Positions 17,323-26,700 of a stretch of 64,000 bases of DNA are shown piece by piece. The position numbers and the translations under genes were made by a program. The notes under the pieces are model-generated. The model was not told the DNA's origin and did not search any database. It worked only from the letters and a program-made list of their open reading frames with translations. The first letter of the stretch is position 1. Each line of letters begins with the position of its first letter. The stretch is from Deferribacteres bacterium (lineage in GTDB: Bacteria; Zhuqueibacterota; Zhuqueibacteria; Zhuqueibacterales; Geothermadaptataceae): contig JACKDF010000004.1 in NCBI GenBank assembly GCA_020633655.1, forward strand, positions 372,001 to 436,000, read 5' to 3'.

Positions 17323-18411
17323 TTGATTTTTCTACTATTACTCAACCTAACCTTCTCGGAAACCTTGCAAGCCGCGGTTCGAGCGAAAGATATCTCGAAC
17401 ATTCAAGGAATGCAAACCAAGAAACTCATAGGATATGGCCTGGTTATCGGCCTCGATGGATCAGGTGATACAAGACGTTCAATGGTTTCCTTACAAACTG
17501 CAACGAATATGCTGCGTCGTTTCGGGATAAGTTTGCCGAAAGAACCCATGCAGTTGCGAAACATCGCTGCAGTAATGATAACAGCTAATCTTCCTGCTTT
17601 TATGCCCACTGGAAGTATGATCGATGTGCAGGTTTCTTCCATGGGTGACGCGAAAAGCCTTGAGGGCGGGACGCTGGTGCTCTCGCCATTGGTCGATACG
17701 GGCGGCGCTTTATTTGCCCATGCACAAGGTGCGGTTTCTGTCGGTGGATACAATATTGAGAGTATTGGCGGAGACCGAATTCGTAAAAATTTTACACTGG
17801 CAGGAAGAATCCCGAACGGTGCAACGCTTGTTCGAAGTAGTGAAATTACCTCACTCCCGGATTCAGCTCTTTTTCTCACCCTGAATTCACCTGATTTCAC
17901 AACAGCTGTTAAACTAGCCACTGCTATAAACACAACATTAAACAATCAAATTGCCGGAGCCATGAATGCCGTACAGGTGCGTGTGGCCATTCCCGTCCAA
18001 TACCAAACTCGTGTTGCCGAGTTTATAAGTCTGATTGAAAATACAGAAGTTGAGCCTGATGTGCCAGCAAGGGTTGTAGTTAACGAGCGGACTGGTACTG
18101 TCATTGTTGGTGAAAACGTGACGATTTCGCCGGTGGCCATTGCTCACGGCAATTTACGCATCGAGGTAAAGAATTCGCCCATCGTATCACAACCGGCACC
18201 TTTTTCTCAGGGAAAAACGACTGTTGTTCCAAATACGCAGACTACAGTTTCTGATACCTCCGGGAAAATGCTGGCATTTGATGCCTCTGCAAACATCAAA
18301 GATGTCGCTCGTGTCCTCAACGCCCTGGGTGTTACACCAAGGGATTTAGTGGCTATTTTCCAGGCACTCAAAGAAGCTGGTGCACTTAAAGCTGAGTTGG
18401 TGATAATGTAA
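17323..18411 (+). CDS. flgI: Flagellar P-ring protein FlgI
   Basis: FlgI forms the periplasmic P ring. The core is unmistakable: 'RAKDISNIQGMQTKKLIGYGLVIGLDGSGDT', 'NIAAVMITANLPAFMPTGSMIDVQVSSMGDAKSL' and 'GGTLVLSPL'. The C-terminal 'VARVLNALGVTPRDLVAIFQALKEAGALKAELVIM' is also typical. The start is uncertain. TTG at 17323, one base after the flgH stop, gives a compact signal peptide. In-frame ATGs at 17221 and 17233 would overlap flgH by about 100 bases and add a long charged arm. It overlaps flgJ by one base. Confidence 0.93.
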   Translation: MIFLLLLNLTFSETLQAAVRAKDISNIQGMQTKKLIGYGLVIGLDGSGDTRRSMVSLQTATNMLRRFGISLPKEPMQLRNIAAVMITANLPAFMPTGSMIDVQVSSMGDAKSLEGGTLVLSPLVDTGGALFAHAQGAVSVGGYNIESIGGDRIRKNFTLAGRIPNGATLVRSSEITSLPDSALFLTLNSPDFTTAVKLATAINTTLNNQIAGAMNAVQVRVAIPVQYQTRVAEFISLIENTEVEPDVPARVVVNERTGTVIVGENVTISPVAIAHGNLRIEVKNSPIVSQPAPFSQGKTTVVPNTQTTVSDTSGKMLAFDASANIKDVARVLNALGVTPRDLVAIFQALKEAGALKAELVIM

Positions 18412-19130
18412 TGAATGAGATAAAACTACAAAACAATCCCTTGGCCGAAAAACTGTTAGGCGAAGCCCGTTCGAATATGCGTGCAGAAAAAGGCGGCAAA
18501 ACGGATTTAGCAACGAAGCAGTTTGAGTCGCTTTTTGCCAGCATGTTATTCACAGCAATGCGCAAAGCCCTGGCACCGGAGGGATTCTTCGGGAGCGGTT
18601 CATCCGGCGATATTTTTCAGAGCATCATGGAACAACGCTTCGGAGAGATTGTCGCCAGGCGGAACCAGTTAGGGATTGCAGAGATGTTGCAGCATCAGTT
18701 GGATGTTTCTGAGGGTAAAGCAGATTTCAACGCATTATCGGATGAGCAGATGCAGACTATTATTGCAGAAGCAGCAGAACGGACCGGACTTTCACCCGAT
18801 TTGATTAATGCGGTAATAAAACAGGAAAGCGGCGGTGATCCTACGGTTGTTTCGAGTGCAGGGGCCAAAGGTTTAATGCAGTTGATGGACGAGACAGCGG
18901 AAGACCTGAACGTGAAAAATGTGTTTGATCCGCGGGAAAATATTTTTGCCGGAAGCCGATACCTAAAGCAGCAGTTGGATGAGTTTAAGGATTTAAAATT
19001 GGCACTCGCAGCCTACAATGCGGGACCCGCTACAGTGAAAAAATACAATGATATACCACCTTATGCAGAAACACAGAATTATGTTGAAAGCATAATGAAA
19101 ATCCTGAAAGATTTTGAGAGCGAAAAGTGA
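18411..19130 (+). CDS. flgJ: FlgJ-type rod-binding protein fused to SLT lytic transglycosylase
   Basis: The 239-residue protein has an N-terminal rod-binding domain (about 20-100: 'KQFESLFASMLFTAMRKALAPEGFFG..DIFQSIMEQRF'). It is joined to a soluble-lytic-transglycosylase domain (about 120-235). The latter shows catalytic Glu139 in 'IKQESGGDP', then 'SSAGAKGLMQLM', 'FDPRENIFAGSRYLKQQLDEF' and 'ALAAYNAGP'. FlgJ clears peptidoglycan for the rod. In enterobacteria its hydrolase half is a glucosaminidase-type domain, whereas here a lytic transglycosylase fold fills the role. No signal peptide is evident, consistent with export through the flagellar channel. It overlaps flgI and flgN. Confidence 0.92.
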   Translation: MNEIKLQNNPLAEKLLGEARSNMRAEKGGKTDLATKQFESLFASMLFTAMRKALAPEGFFGSGSSGDIFQSIMEQRFGEIVARRNQLGIAEMLQHQLDVSEGKADFNALSDEQMQTIIAEAAERTGLSPDLINAVIKQESGGDPTVVSSAGAKGLMQLMDETAEDLNVKNVFDPRENIFAGSRYLKQQLDEFKDLKLALAAYNAGPATVKKYNDIPPYAETQNYVESIMKILKDFESEK

Positions 19131-19633
19131 GCCAATCCTTCCCAGAAACTTCGAGTTCATTACGCGACATTCTATTGACCTTGCAGCGAGAGATAATTTC
19201 TCTCACGACTATTTTACATGGGGAGCAGGAAGCGCTCAAAGTCCGGAATCGACAGGCACTTCTGACGCACTTGCGAAAAAAAAACGAGACACTCTCAAAG
19301 ATTGATTCTGAGTTAGAAAAATTGGCGATTTTTTCGAATGAAGAGGGCATGGTTTCAAATGGGGATAAAAAGAGCAGATTTTCGCAAATTTTGACGCAAA
19401 AAGAAACACATGTCTCAAATCTGCAAAATTTATGGCAGGATTTACAGGTACAGGCGGAAAATGCGAGAAGGTTGAATACGGAGAATAATCGCATAGTTGA
19501 GCTGAGCCGTTCCTTGTTTGCTGTGTATCTGCAAAACATAAAAGAATTGCAGGGTAAAAGGTTGGGATATGATAAGAATTACGCGGGAAAACAGTTGGTT
19601 TCGGGAAACATGATTATCAACAGGACGAGCTGA
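19127..19633 (+). CDS. flgN: FlgN-like flagellar export chaperone
   Basis: FlgN is the cytoplasmic chaperone of the hook-filament junction proteins FlgK and FlgL, whose genes follow. The 168-residue product is all-helical and charged ('LTLQREIISLTTILHGEQEALKVRNRQALLTHLRKKNETLSKI'), a typical FlgN-family N-terminal pattern. Sequence conservation in this family is low, so position supports much of the call. The GTG start overlaps the flgJ stop (GTGA). Confidence 0.82.
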   Translation: MSQSFPETSSSLRDILLTLQREIISLTTILHGEQEALKVRNRQALLTHLRKKNETLSKIDSELEKLAIFSNEEGMVSNGDKKSRFSQILTQKETHVSNLQNLWQDLQVQAENARRLNTENNRIVELSRSLFAVYLQNIKELQGKRLGYDKNYAGKQLVSGNMIINRTS

Positions 19634-19646
19634 AAAGGAGGCTTGA

Positions 19647-21023
19647 ATGCCCGGTGGTTTAATGGGATTGTTGCAGTTGGGAAAACGATCTCTACAGGCA
19701 AATCAATATGCCCAAAATGTTGTTGGCAATAATATTGCAAACGTAAATACTCCTGGATATTCCCGGCAACGTGTCAGGCTTGCGCCAGGGGCAACAGTTC
19801 AGTCACCGTATGGGATGCTCGGCTCTGGTGTCAATATCGAAGGCATTGAAAGAATGCGTGATAATTTCGCCGATCAAATTTATCGGGACGGCTCGAGCGA
19901 TCTGACACGCTGGCAAACAACTGATTTGATTTTGCAGCGAACCGATGCGGCTTTTACGGAAAACGATGATAGCGGAATCGGAGCTATGATTGATCGATTC
20001 TTTAATTCGTGGTATGATCTTTCGAATGACCCCGAGAGCACACAATCACGCGTGGCTGTACGGGAAGCCGGGCTTTCTCTCACCAATACAATGAATCGCA
20101 TGGCGAGTTTTGTTCGCGACCAACGCATCGATGCGAATCAGCAAGTTGAATATGTTGTTGAACAAATAAACGATATTTTGACAAAAATAGCCGACCTGAA
20201 CACGAAAATCCCCGGTGTTAAAGATTTAAGTATTACCAGATCCAGCGAACTTGTTGACCAACGTGACAGACTTGTGGATGATCTAGCCAAGCTTGTCGAT
20301 ATTCAAGTCGCCGATGGCGGTAAAGTTGGTTTGAATGTGTACATCGGATCGATCAATATGGTTTCCGGAGGCAAAGCGCTGCCGATAGAAATGGAAAGCT
20401 CAGAAGTCAGCGGCGTTCCGGTAACGAGTTTAAAAATCATGGGAAGCGTTGATTTAACTGTATCCAGCGGTGAACTTGCTTCGCTCCTTGATCTTCGGGA
20501 TGAGATTTTGCCGGGTTATTCAAATGAATTAGATCGTCTGGCTGCTTCGCTTGTTGACCAGGTCAACACCTATCATGCTGTAGGTTACGCTCTCGATGGT
20601 TCAACAGGATTAAATTTTTTCGACAATCAGTTCAAAACTGCGGAATCCTTGCGCCTTTCAAGCGACATTTTGAATGATGTGGAAAATATTGCTGCGGGAG
20701 CCATGGATGCCGTTGGTGATAATACACAAGCCTTGCGCATAGCGGAATTAAAGGACACACCAAATATCGATGGTGCAAGCGTACGCGATTTTTATGGCAG
20801 GATTATCAATCAAATCGGTGAAGATGGTTATCTAGCAAGCGTGAACGTGAAAAATTTTGAAATAATTGAAAGCCAGACAAGCTTGCAGCGTGAGGCTATT
20901 ATGGGCGTCTCCCTTGATGAGGAAATGGTCGAGATGATTAAATACGAACAAGCCTATCAGGCCTCTGCACGAATGATCAGTACAGCCGATTCAATGATTG
21001 AAACGTTGTTATCTTTAAAATAA
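19647..21023 (+). CDS. flgK: Flagellar hook-associated protein 1 FlgK
   Basis: FlgK is the first hook-filament junction protein. The 458-residue product has the rod/hook N-terminal motif ('SLQANQYAQNVVGNNIANVNTPGYSRQRVRL'), the FlgK-type 'DNFADQIYRDGSSDLTRW' and 'FFNSWYDLSNDPESTQSRVAVREAG'. The C-terminal helix is 'EEMVEMIKYEQAYQASARMISTADSMIETLLSL'. It is shorter than enterobacterial FlgK because the variable middle is compact. A strong ribosome-binding site (AAAAGGAGG) precedes the ATG. Confidence 0.96.
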   Translation: MPGGLMGLLQLGKRSLQANQYAQNVVGNNIANVNTPGYSRQRVRLAPGATVQSPYGMLGSGVNIEGIERMRDNFADQIYRDGSSDLTRWQTTDLILQRTDAAFTENDDSGIGAMIDRFFNSWYDLSNDPESTQSRVAVREAGLSLTNTMNRMASFVRDQRIDANQQVEYVVEQINDILTKIADLNTKIPGVKDLSITRSSELVDQRDRLVDDLAKLVDIQVADGGKVGLNVYIGSINMVSGGKALPIEMESSEVSGVPVTSLKIMGSVDLTVSSGELASLLDLRDEILPGYSNELDRLAASLVDQVNTYHAVGYALDGSTGLNFFDNQFKTAESLRLSSDILNDVENIAAGAMDAVGDNTQALRIAELKDTPNIDGASVRDFYGRIINQIGEDGYLASVNVKNFEIIESQTSLQREAIMGVSLDEEMVEMIKYEQAYQASARMISTADSMIETLLSLK

Positions 21024-21110
21024 TATATTGATTTTCATATTTTCACTGAACTTACCGATCTCTTAATTTGAAGAAATTTGAGAGCTCGAAAAAAGCTGAT
21101 GGAGCCGCGT

Positions 21111-22016
21111 ATGCGGGTAACAAACAATCAGTACTATATCCAAATGCTCCGCAATATCCAGCGGCCTGCACAGGATATGCTGGATATTCAGAACCAACTT
21201 TCCTCAGGAAAAAGGATCAATTCCTACTCGGACGATCCCGGTGGTTCGGCAATTGTGGAGAAATATAAGAGTACGCGATCGGAGTCGGAACAATTTATCC
21301 GCAACATTTCAGATGGTGTCGTCTGGATGAATCAGACGGAATCAGCGCTTTCAAGTCTTGAGGATAATCTCATTCAGGCAAAAGCTCTCGCTGTGCAGGG
21401 GGCAAATGCCTCAAACTCAAGGAGTGAGAGACAGGATATTGGCAACGAAGTTAACCAGATCCTGGAGTCCATTCTTTCGCTGGCAAATTCGAATTTTAGA
21501 GGGAAATATCTTTTTGCCGGGGTTTATACCAATGCACGGCCCTATATTGAAACCCGGGACAATGATGGTTCCATAAATGGATTTGGCGTTGCAAATGATT
21601 TGAGTGGCACAATTGACCGGGCAATAAATGAAGGTGTCAATGTTCAAATCAATGTCCCTGGGGATGATGTTTTTAATTTGACCGATGGTCCTTTGGCGTC
21701 GATAATGGCACTTCGGGATGCATTGCTCAGCAACGATGTAGAAGGTATTCAAAACTCCATCGATGCGGTGGATACAGCGTTGGAGGGCTCGCTAACTGCC
21801 CGCACAGAACTCGGTGCACGGATGGCACGCATGGAAACTATACAATTTTTTCAGGAATCGCAGGGCATTAGTTACACTTCCCTTATTTCTGAAATTGAAG
21901 ATGCTGATTATGCTGAACTATCGGTTCGCCTGGCAACAAGCGAGGCAGGCTATCGAGCAGCAATTTCGACTTCAGCACGAATCGTACAAACCAGCCTCGT
22001 GGATTTGTTGACTTAG
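21111..22016 (+). CDS. flgL: Flagellar hook-associated protein 3 FlgL
   Basis: FlgL is the second junction protein and a flagellin relative. The ATG at 21111 gives 301 residues beginning MRVTNNQYYIQML, the canonical FlgL start, with GGAG 6 bases upstream. An upstream in-frame TTG at 21078 is not needed. Flagellin-like N-terminal ('IQNQLSSGKRINSYSDDPGGSAIVEKYKS') and C-terminal ('ELSVRLATSEAGYRAAISTSARI') helices pack together in the family. It is followed closely by fliW, as in many FliW/CsrA systems. No flagellin gene itself is in the window. Confidence 0.94.
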   Translation: MRVTNNQYYIQMLRNIQRPAQDMLDIQNQLSSGKRINSYSDDPGGSAIVEKYKSTRSESEQFIRNISDGVVWMNQTESALSSLEDNLIQAKALAVQGANASNSRSERQDIGNEVNQILESILSLANSNFRGKYLFAGVYTNARPYIETRDNDGSINGFGVANDLSGTIDRAINEGVNVQINVPGDDVFNLTDGPLASIMALRDALLSNDVEGIQNSIDAVDTALEGSLTARTELGARMARMETIQFFQESQGISYTSLISEIEDADYAELSVRLATSEAGYRAAISTSARIVQTSLVDLLT

Positions 22017-22027
22017 GAGAAAAGTAC

Positions 22028-22504
22028 ATGCTTTCAAAAGTGATTGTAGAGGAAGACATTATGAAAGACCAGGATAGTCTGACACTTGAACATAAGAGGT
22101 TAGGGGAAATTTCCTACCGGCAGGATGAAATTATCGTTTTTCCTCAAGGAGTTTTGGGATTTGAGAAAAAAAAGGATTATATTGTCGTCGATCGTGAAGA
22201 TTATTATCCATTTGTGTGGATGATAAATGTGGATGACCCCATGACAAGCTTTGTTATGGTAAATCCCTTGCTGTTTCATCAGGAGTATAATCCTAACGTT
22301 ACAAAGAGGGATTTAAATGAAATTGAAATTGAGAATCCGCAAAGCCTGCTGATGTATGTAATTATAACTCTGAAGCCGGATGCTTCACAATCAACTGCAA
22401 ACTTGCGCGCCCCAATATTAATTAATATCAAAAAGAAAATTGGTAAACAGTTAGTACTGCTCGATGATAAATACTCGACTAAACATCGGATTCTCAATCC
22501 TTAA
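22028..22504 (+). CDS. fliW: Flagellar assembly factor FliW
   Basis: FliW binds CsrA and relieves its repression of flagellin translation; flagellin in turn sequesters FliW. The 158-residue product has the family signature 'ISYRQDEIIVFPQGVLGFEKKKDYIVVD', 'YYPFVWMINVDDPMTSFVMVNPLLFHQEYNP' and a C-terminal 'NLRAPILINIKKKIGKQLVLLDDKYS'. An in-frame ATG at 22061 is a possible alternative start. The neighbouring csrA gene, 27 bases downstream, is its partner. Confidence 0.95.
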   Translation: MLSKVIVEEDIMKDQDSLTLEHKRLGEISYRQDEIIVFPQGVLGFEKKKDYIVVDREDYYPFVWMINVDDPMTSFVMVNPLLFHQEYNPNVTKRDLNEIEIENPQSLLMYVIITLKPDASQSTANLRAPILINIKKKIGKQLVLLDDKYSTKHRILNP

Positions 22505-22531
22505 TCAATCGTTTTTCCAAAAGGAGTTTGT

Positions 22532-22795
22532 ATGCTGGTCCTGACACGGAGGTTGGGAGAAACAATAGTCATCGGTGACGATATTACAATCAAAATTGTC
22601 GATATACACGGAAAACAAATCCGCATAGGGATTGAAGCTCCAAAAGAAGTCAGTGTCTACCGTGGAGAAATCTACGAACGCATTATGAACGAAAACAAAG
22701 CTGCCGCAGAAGCAGCCAATTCCCAAAACCAGACGATTGCAGATAATATGCGTGAATTACTGAGACAAAAATCAATTTCTGCCAACGAAGAATAA
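22532..22795 (+). CDS. csrA: Carbon storage regulator CsrA
   Basis: CsrA is a dimeric RNA-binding translational regulator that recognises GGA motifs in 5' leaders. The 87-residue protein starts MLVLTRRLGETIVIGDDITIKIV and continues 'GKQIRIGIEAPKEVSVYRGEIYERI', the standard CsrA core. It has a longer acidic, glutamine-rich C-terminal tail than enterobacterial CsrA (61 residues), as seen in other FliW-partnered forms. The ribosome-binding site AAAAGGAG sits just before the ATG. It closes the flagellar block. Confidence 0.97.
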   Translation: MLVLTRRLGETIVIGDDITIKIVDIHGKQIRIGIEAPKEVSVYRGEIYERIMNENKAAAEAANSQNQTIADNMRELLRQKSISANEE

Positions 22796-22800
22796 GTTTT

Positions 22801-22821
22801 AGGGGATCTTCAGGATCCCTT
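22801..22821 (+). terminator. Hairpin after csrA, possible terminator
   Basis: AGGGGATC (22801-22808) pairs with GATCCCTT (22814-22821) across a 5-base loop, giving an 8-pair stem with one G-T wobble. It starts 5 bases after the csrA stop. The following bases are C/T-rich but lack a clean T run, so termination efficiency is doubtful. Confidence 0.45.
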
Positions 22822-22917
22822 CTCCCACCTTTATTAATTCCCCCTTAAAATTTCATCCCGTAAATAAAAAACTCACTATCTGCTTGTTTGTTGTGAAATT
22901 AATTCAGGTTAACATGT

Positions 22918-22944
22918 TCAAGTAGCCCCTTCTCCGTCCGATAC
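22918..22944 (+). promoter_or_regulatory. Sigma-28-like promoter before the glycan island
   Basis: TCAAGTAG (22918-22925) and TCCGATAC (22937-22944) match 5 of 8 and 6 of 8 bases of the sigma-28 elements TAAAGTTT and GCCGATAA, with the exact 11-base spacer. The site ends 54 bases before the first glycosyltransferase gene. If functional, FliA would switch on the glycan genes together with flagellin. Confidence 0.4.
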
Positions 22945-22998
22945 TTTTCCCGATATCGATATCCCATTTCTTTTACTCACTCACCCCCAAAGGTTTTC

Positions 22999-25900
22999 AT
23001 GACAGAATCAAAGTTAATCGCTGAAGCGGAAAAACTATTCATCAATGGTGACGTGGAACGCGCACGAACACATTTTGAAAAAGCCCTTGAAGAATATCCT
23101 TACAATTCAGAAATACTGAACAATCTTGGTGTGATTGCACATGAATCCGGGGATCCCTACACAGCAGAAGCTTATTTCCTGCGTGCAATCGATAACGACG
23201 GCACCAAAAAAGACAGCTATCTCAATCTGCTGCCTGTATTATGTGAAATTGGCAGTGTTACACGCGCTGCTCTTCTGGCGGAATTTATGGCTATGAAATT
23301 TCCCCAGGAAAAGGATGTCAAAACGCAAGTTGAACAAGTTATTACTTTTCTGGCGGAAGATTTTGCAGCAAAAATCCCTGAACTAATGGCAAGCTACTGG
23401 CACGATCGCAATATCCTGAAATACAGTGAACTTTTACAATTCGTTCTCACTCCACCACAGGATAAAATCCAGGACAGTGAAGCTGCCCGTTTAATCCATG
23501 CGATCGGAATGGCTGCCCGCGGTGATGCATATATCGATGCATGTAAATTCATGAATCCGCATGCTGAAATTGATAATAAATCGGCTACAGAATACCTGCT
23601 TCTTGCCTGTTTTTGGTTGGCCGCGAATCGCATTTATGAAAGCCGTCTTTTTGCCTCCTACTTGATCAATGACAGTAAATATGGCCATCTTGCAAAGAGA
23701 CTCATCGAATGCACACTTGCGCGTGAAAACAGCAAAGCTGTCGCTGAGGCTTACAAAGATATACTTGTCATCATGGAAGAAGGTATCGGGAATATGGTGA
23801 TGTTGACGCCGGCTTTGCAGGCCATTCATCACCGATTGCCAATGAGCAAAATTACTGTGCTCTGCACCGAAACCGCATCTCAAATTATAGATGACCTGCC
23901 ATTTGTGGATAAAACCATAACAACTTTACCAAATAAAAAATATAGTCTGGTTCTGAGCACGATCTGGGCACAGCAATCATCGAAAAAATATGCCAAAGCA
24001 TTGCAGCACCAAGCAGATTTTATCTTTAACGCACAATTCAGGATTGGCATTGATCATGAAATTGAAGCCAATTTTCGTTTGGCCAACTTCCTTGGACACA
24101 AAGGGCCAATTCCTTTGCCCCAGGTGTGCAGTGAATCCTGTGAATTAGTTGATTATGCCGGGAAAGAACTCGCCATTTTAGCCAACACCACGGTGAATAA
24201 CAATGGCTGGGAAAGAAAACGCTGGCCACACTATGTACAACTCGCGGAAAAACTGCTTGACGATGGTTATCAAGTCGCAGTGATTGGGGGACCGGAGGAG
24301 GCAAAAAAATTTCCTCAAAATTACTGGCCGCAAGGTGTACAAAATCTGCAGGGAAAATTGAGTTTAAAAGAAACGGCCGGTCTCATAGCAAAGTGTAGTT
24401 TGTTCATTGGCAATGATAGTGGACCCGCCCATATGGCTGCAGCCCTTGGTGTGCCAACATTTGTTCTCTTTGGTCCTTCCCTCGTTTCGAAAAACAAGCC
24501 AGTAGGAAAAAATGTCCATGTTTTAAGCAAAGAATTGCCTTGCAGCCCCTGCCAATATACCGACCGTTGGGCACAATGTAAAGATTGGCAATGCATGGCA
24601 TCCATCGCACCCGACTGGGTTTTCGATCAAATAAAACGTCCGTCTGCACCGAATGCATGTCTCGTACAACGAAAGGACACGGAACCCTTAAAACTGATTC
24701 GGAAGCAAAACAAATTGCTCGTGAAAGATGGTGCCACTGAAGAACCGTTACGTGTTCATTTGGTTGGAAAGGGCGTAACAAATTTTCCCTGGGGCATGGA
24801 AACAGAAATGCATCGCGTGTTTGAGAGCCTGGGTTGTGAGGTGCTGCAAACGGATTACGTTGCGCATGCAAACGATTTTGCTAATCGTTTTTTTCGACCG
24901 GCTCACTTGATGCTGGTTTTTCGTGGCAGCGGCATTCCAGGGGAATTGATCGGGCGTGTACCATATAAAACAGTTCTGTGGTATCAGGACGATGTCTTTG
25001 CTGCAGGACATGTTCGCAAGGATTTGGCTTACAATGCACGATTTTTTGACCACGTTTATACCTTTGATACAAATGCAATCGATGAGTACAAAAAATATGC
25101 GGTTCAACAGATCAGCTGGCTGCCTTTGGGTGCGACACCGGAAGTCTATCATAAGCAATTCCTGCCGAAAAAATACGATGTCAGTTTTGTCGGTAATATT
25201 TACCCCAACCGAAAGGCCCTTTTTCAAAGACTGTCCAAAAAATTCAATCTCCATGTCACTCAGGCTTTTGCGAAAGATGCTGCGAAAATCTATAACGAAT
25301 CGAAAATAGTTCTCAACCTGGGAATCGGAAAAACAGGCATTCAACAGCGGGTTTTTGAGGTTTTATGCTGCGGCAGCTTTCTTCTGACAAACGAGATTCC
25401 AGCAGAGGGTCGTGTATTCGAGGACAAAGAACACCTTGTCTATTTCAATGATGAAAATATCGAGCAGTTAATCGAATATTACTTACAGCACGAAGAGGAA
25501 CGTGAAGCAATCGCTTTGGCGGGGTATCGCAAAGCAGTGACAGAACACACCTTTATCCACCGGGCGGAAAGAATCCTAACGGATCATTTTGATTATGAAA
25601 GTGAATCACAGCGCGATCAAAAATCGGGAAAAATGGTACGTGACAGAGCAGTAATTCCCGGATTCGTTCCGTTAAAATCCAATGAATTGAAAGAGAAATT
25701 ACAGCAACGGAAATTGCGTATTTTTGCAGCCTTTCGGCAATTCAATTGGGAAAATGAAAACCTGCAACCGGCGCTCGAAAAATTTGGTGAAGTCATTCGC
25801 TATGACTGGTATCCTGAATACAGTCAGTACAACGAAAACTGGCATCACAAAGACAAACATGCGATGAATCACACACTTTTCAGTAAAGTTCGGGAAGCGC

Positions 25901-26700
25901 ATTACAATGGCGGTATCGATATTTTCTTCGGCTATCTCTCCGGCAGGCTTGTCTTTCCCGCTACCATCCGTGCAATCCGCAAGCTGGGTATTCCTGCCGT
26001 GAATTTGTATCTCGATGATGTCAAAGGCTTTTGGGGAAATTTCGAACCAAGTGGATTCAGCAGTATGGTCGATATTGCCAGTGCTTTTGATCTCTGCATA
26101 ACCAATCATGAAAATGCGTTGGATTGGTATGCTTCGCAGGGAACAGACAGCATTTTTCTACCAAGTGGCGCCAATCCGGATATCTACAAACCGCTTTCAC
26201 TCCAAAGTGAGCGTGACATTGATGTGCTTTTCATCGGACAAAAATATGGCACCCGGCCGCGCTTAATTCAATTTCTACAGGAAAATGAAATTAATGCGCA
26301 AGCCTATGGCAAAGGCTGGGAAAACGGTGAAGTCTCGACAGAAAAAATGATTGAACTCTACAACCGTGCTCACATTGTCCTTGGTATCGGTGAAGCATCA
26401 ATCGGTGGTGCTAAAAAAATGCAGATCAAAGGCCGTGATTTTGAAGTACCGATGGCTGGAGCTCTGTATTTGACCCAGGAAAATCCTGAGCTCGAAACAT
26501 GGTTTAAGATTGGGGAAGAAATAGCGGTTTACTGTGATAAAGCAGATTTACTTGAAAAAGTGAAATATTACCTTGCCAATCCTGAGAGAGCAAATGCCCT
26601 GCGCCAGAATGCCCGTTCCCGTTGTGTTGCCGGACATTCCTGGGAAGCAAGATTCCAGCAAGCCTTTGAAAAATTGGTGGAAATCGTAGAATCCAAATGA
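22999..26700 (+). CDS. TPR plus triple glycosyltransferase (GT9 + two CgeB-like domains)
   Basis: A 1,233-residue fusion. TPR repeats occupy about 1-110. A GT9 (ADP-heptose-LPS heptosyltransferase-like) domain spans about 250-560, with 'MEEGIGNMVMLTPALQAIHHRLP' near 257 and 'IGNDSGPAHMAAALGVPTFVLFGPS' near 470. A first CgeB-like glycosyltransferase domain spans about 584-870 ('YDVSFVGNIYPNRKALFQRL', 'VFEVLCCGSFLLTN'). A second spans about 904-1230 ('DIDVLFIGQKYGTRPRLIQFL', 'FEVPMAGALYLTQ'). Sugars and acceptor are unknown. Its position right after the flagellar genes and before gmd suggests processive glycosylation of flagellin or another surface polymer. It overlaps gmd by 4 bases. Confidence 0.88.
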   Translation: MTESKLIAEAEKLFINGDVERARTHFEKALEEYPYNSEILNNLGVIAHESGDPYTAEAYFLRAIDNDGTKKDSYLNLLPVLCEIGSVTRAALLAEFMAMKFPQEKDVKTQVEQVITFLAEDFAAKIPELMASYWHDRNILKYSELLQFVLTPPQDKIQDSEAARLIHAIGMAARGDAYIDACKFMNPHAEIDNKSATEYLLLACFWLAANRIYESRLFASYLINDSKYGHLAKRLIECTLARENSKAVAEAYKDILVIMEEGIGNMVMLTPALQAIHHRLPMSKITVLCTETASQIIDDLPFVDKTITTLPNKKYSLVLSTIWAQQSSKKYAKALQHQADFIFNAQFRIGIDHEIEANFRLANFLGHKGPIPLPQVCSESCELVDYAGKELAILANTTVNNNGWERKRWPHYVQLAEKLLDDGYQVAVIGGPEEAKKFPQNYWPQGVQNLQGKLSLKETAGLIAKCSLFIGNDSGPAHMAAALGVPTFVLFGPSLVSKNKPVGKNVHVLSKELPCSPCQYTDRWAQCKDWQCMASIAPDWVFDQIKRPSAPNACLVQRKDTEPLKLIRKQNKLLVKDGATEEPLRVHLVGKGVTNFPWGMETEMHRVFESLGCEVLQTDYVAHANDFANRFFRPAHLMLVFRGSGIPGELIGRVPYKTVLWYQDDVFAAGHVRKDLAYNARFFDHVYTFDTNAIDEYKKYAVQQISWLPLGATPEVYHKQFLPKKYDVSFVGNIYPNRKALFQRLSKKFNLHVTQAFAKDAAKIYNESKIVLNLGIGKTGIQQRVFEVLCCGSFLLTNEIPAEGRVFEDKEHLVYFNDENIEQLIEYYLQHEEEREAIALAGYRKAVTEHTFIHRAERILTDHFDYESESQRDQKSGKMVRDRAVIPGFVPLKSNELKEKLQQRKLRIFAAFRQFNWENENLQPALEKFGEVIRYDWYPEYSQYNENWHHKDKHAMNHTLFSKVREAHYNGGIDIFFGYLSGRLVFPATIRAIRKLGIPAVNLYLDDVKGFWGNFEPSGFSSMVDIASAFDLCITNHENALDWYASQGTDSIFLPSGANPDIYKPLSLQSERDIDVLFIGQKYGTRPRLIQFLQENEINAQAYGKGWENGEVSTEKMIELYNRAHIVLGIGEASIGGAKKMQIKGRDFEVPMAGALYLTQENPELETWFKIGEEIAVYCDKADLLEKVKYYLANPERANALRQNARSRCVAGHSWEARFQQAFEKLVEIVESK

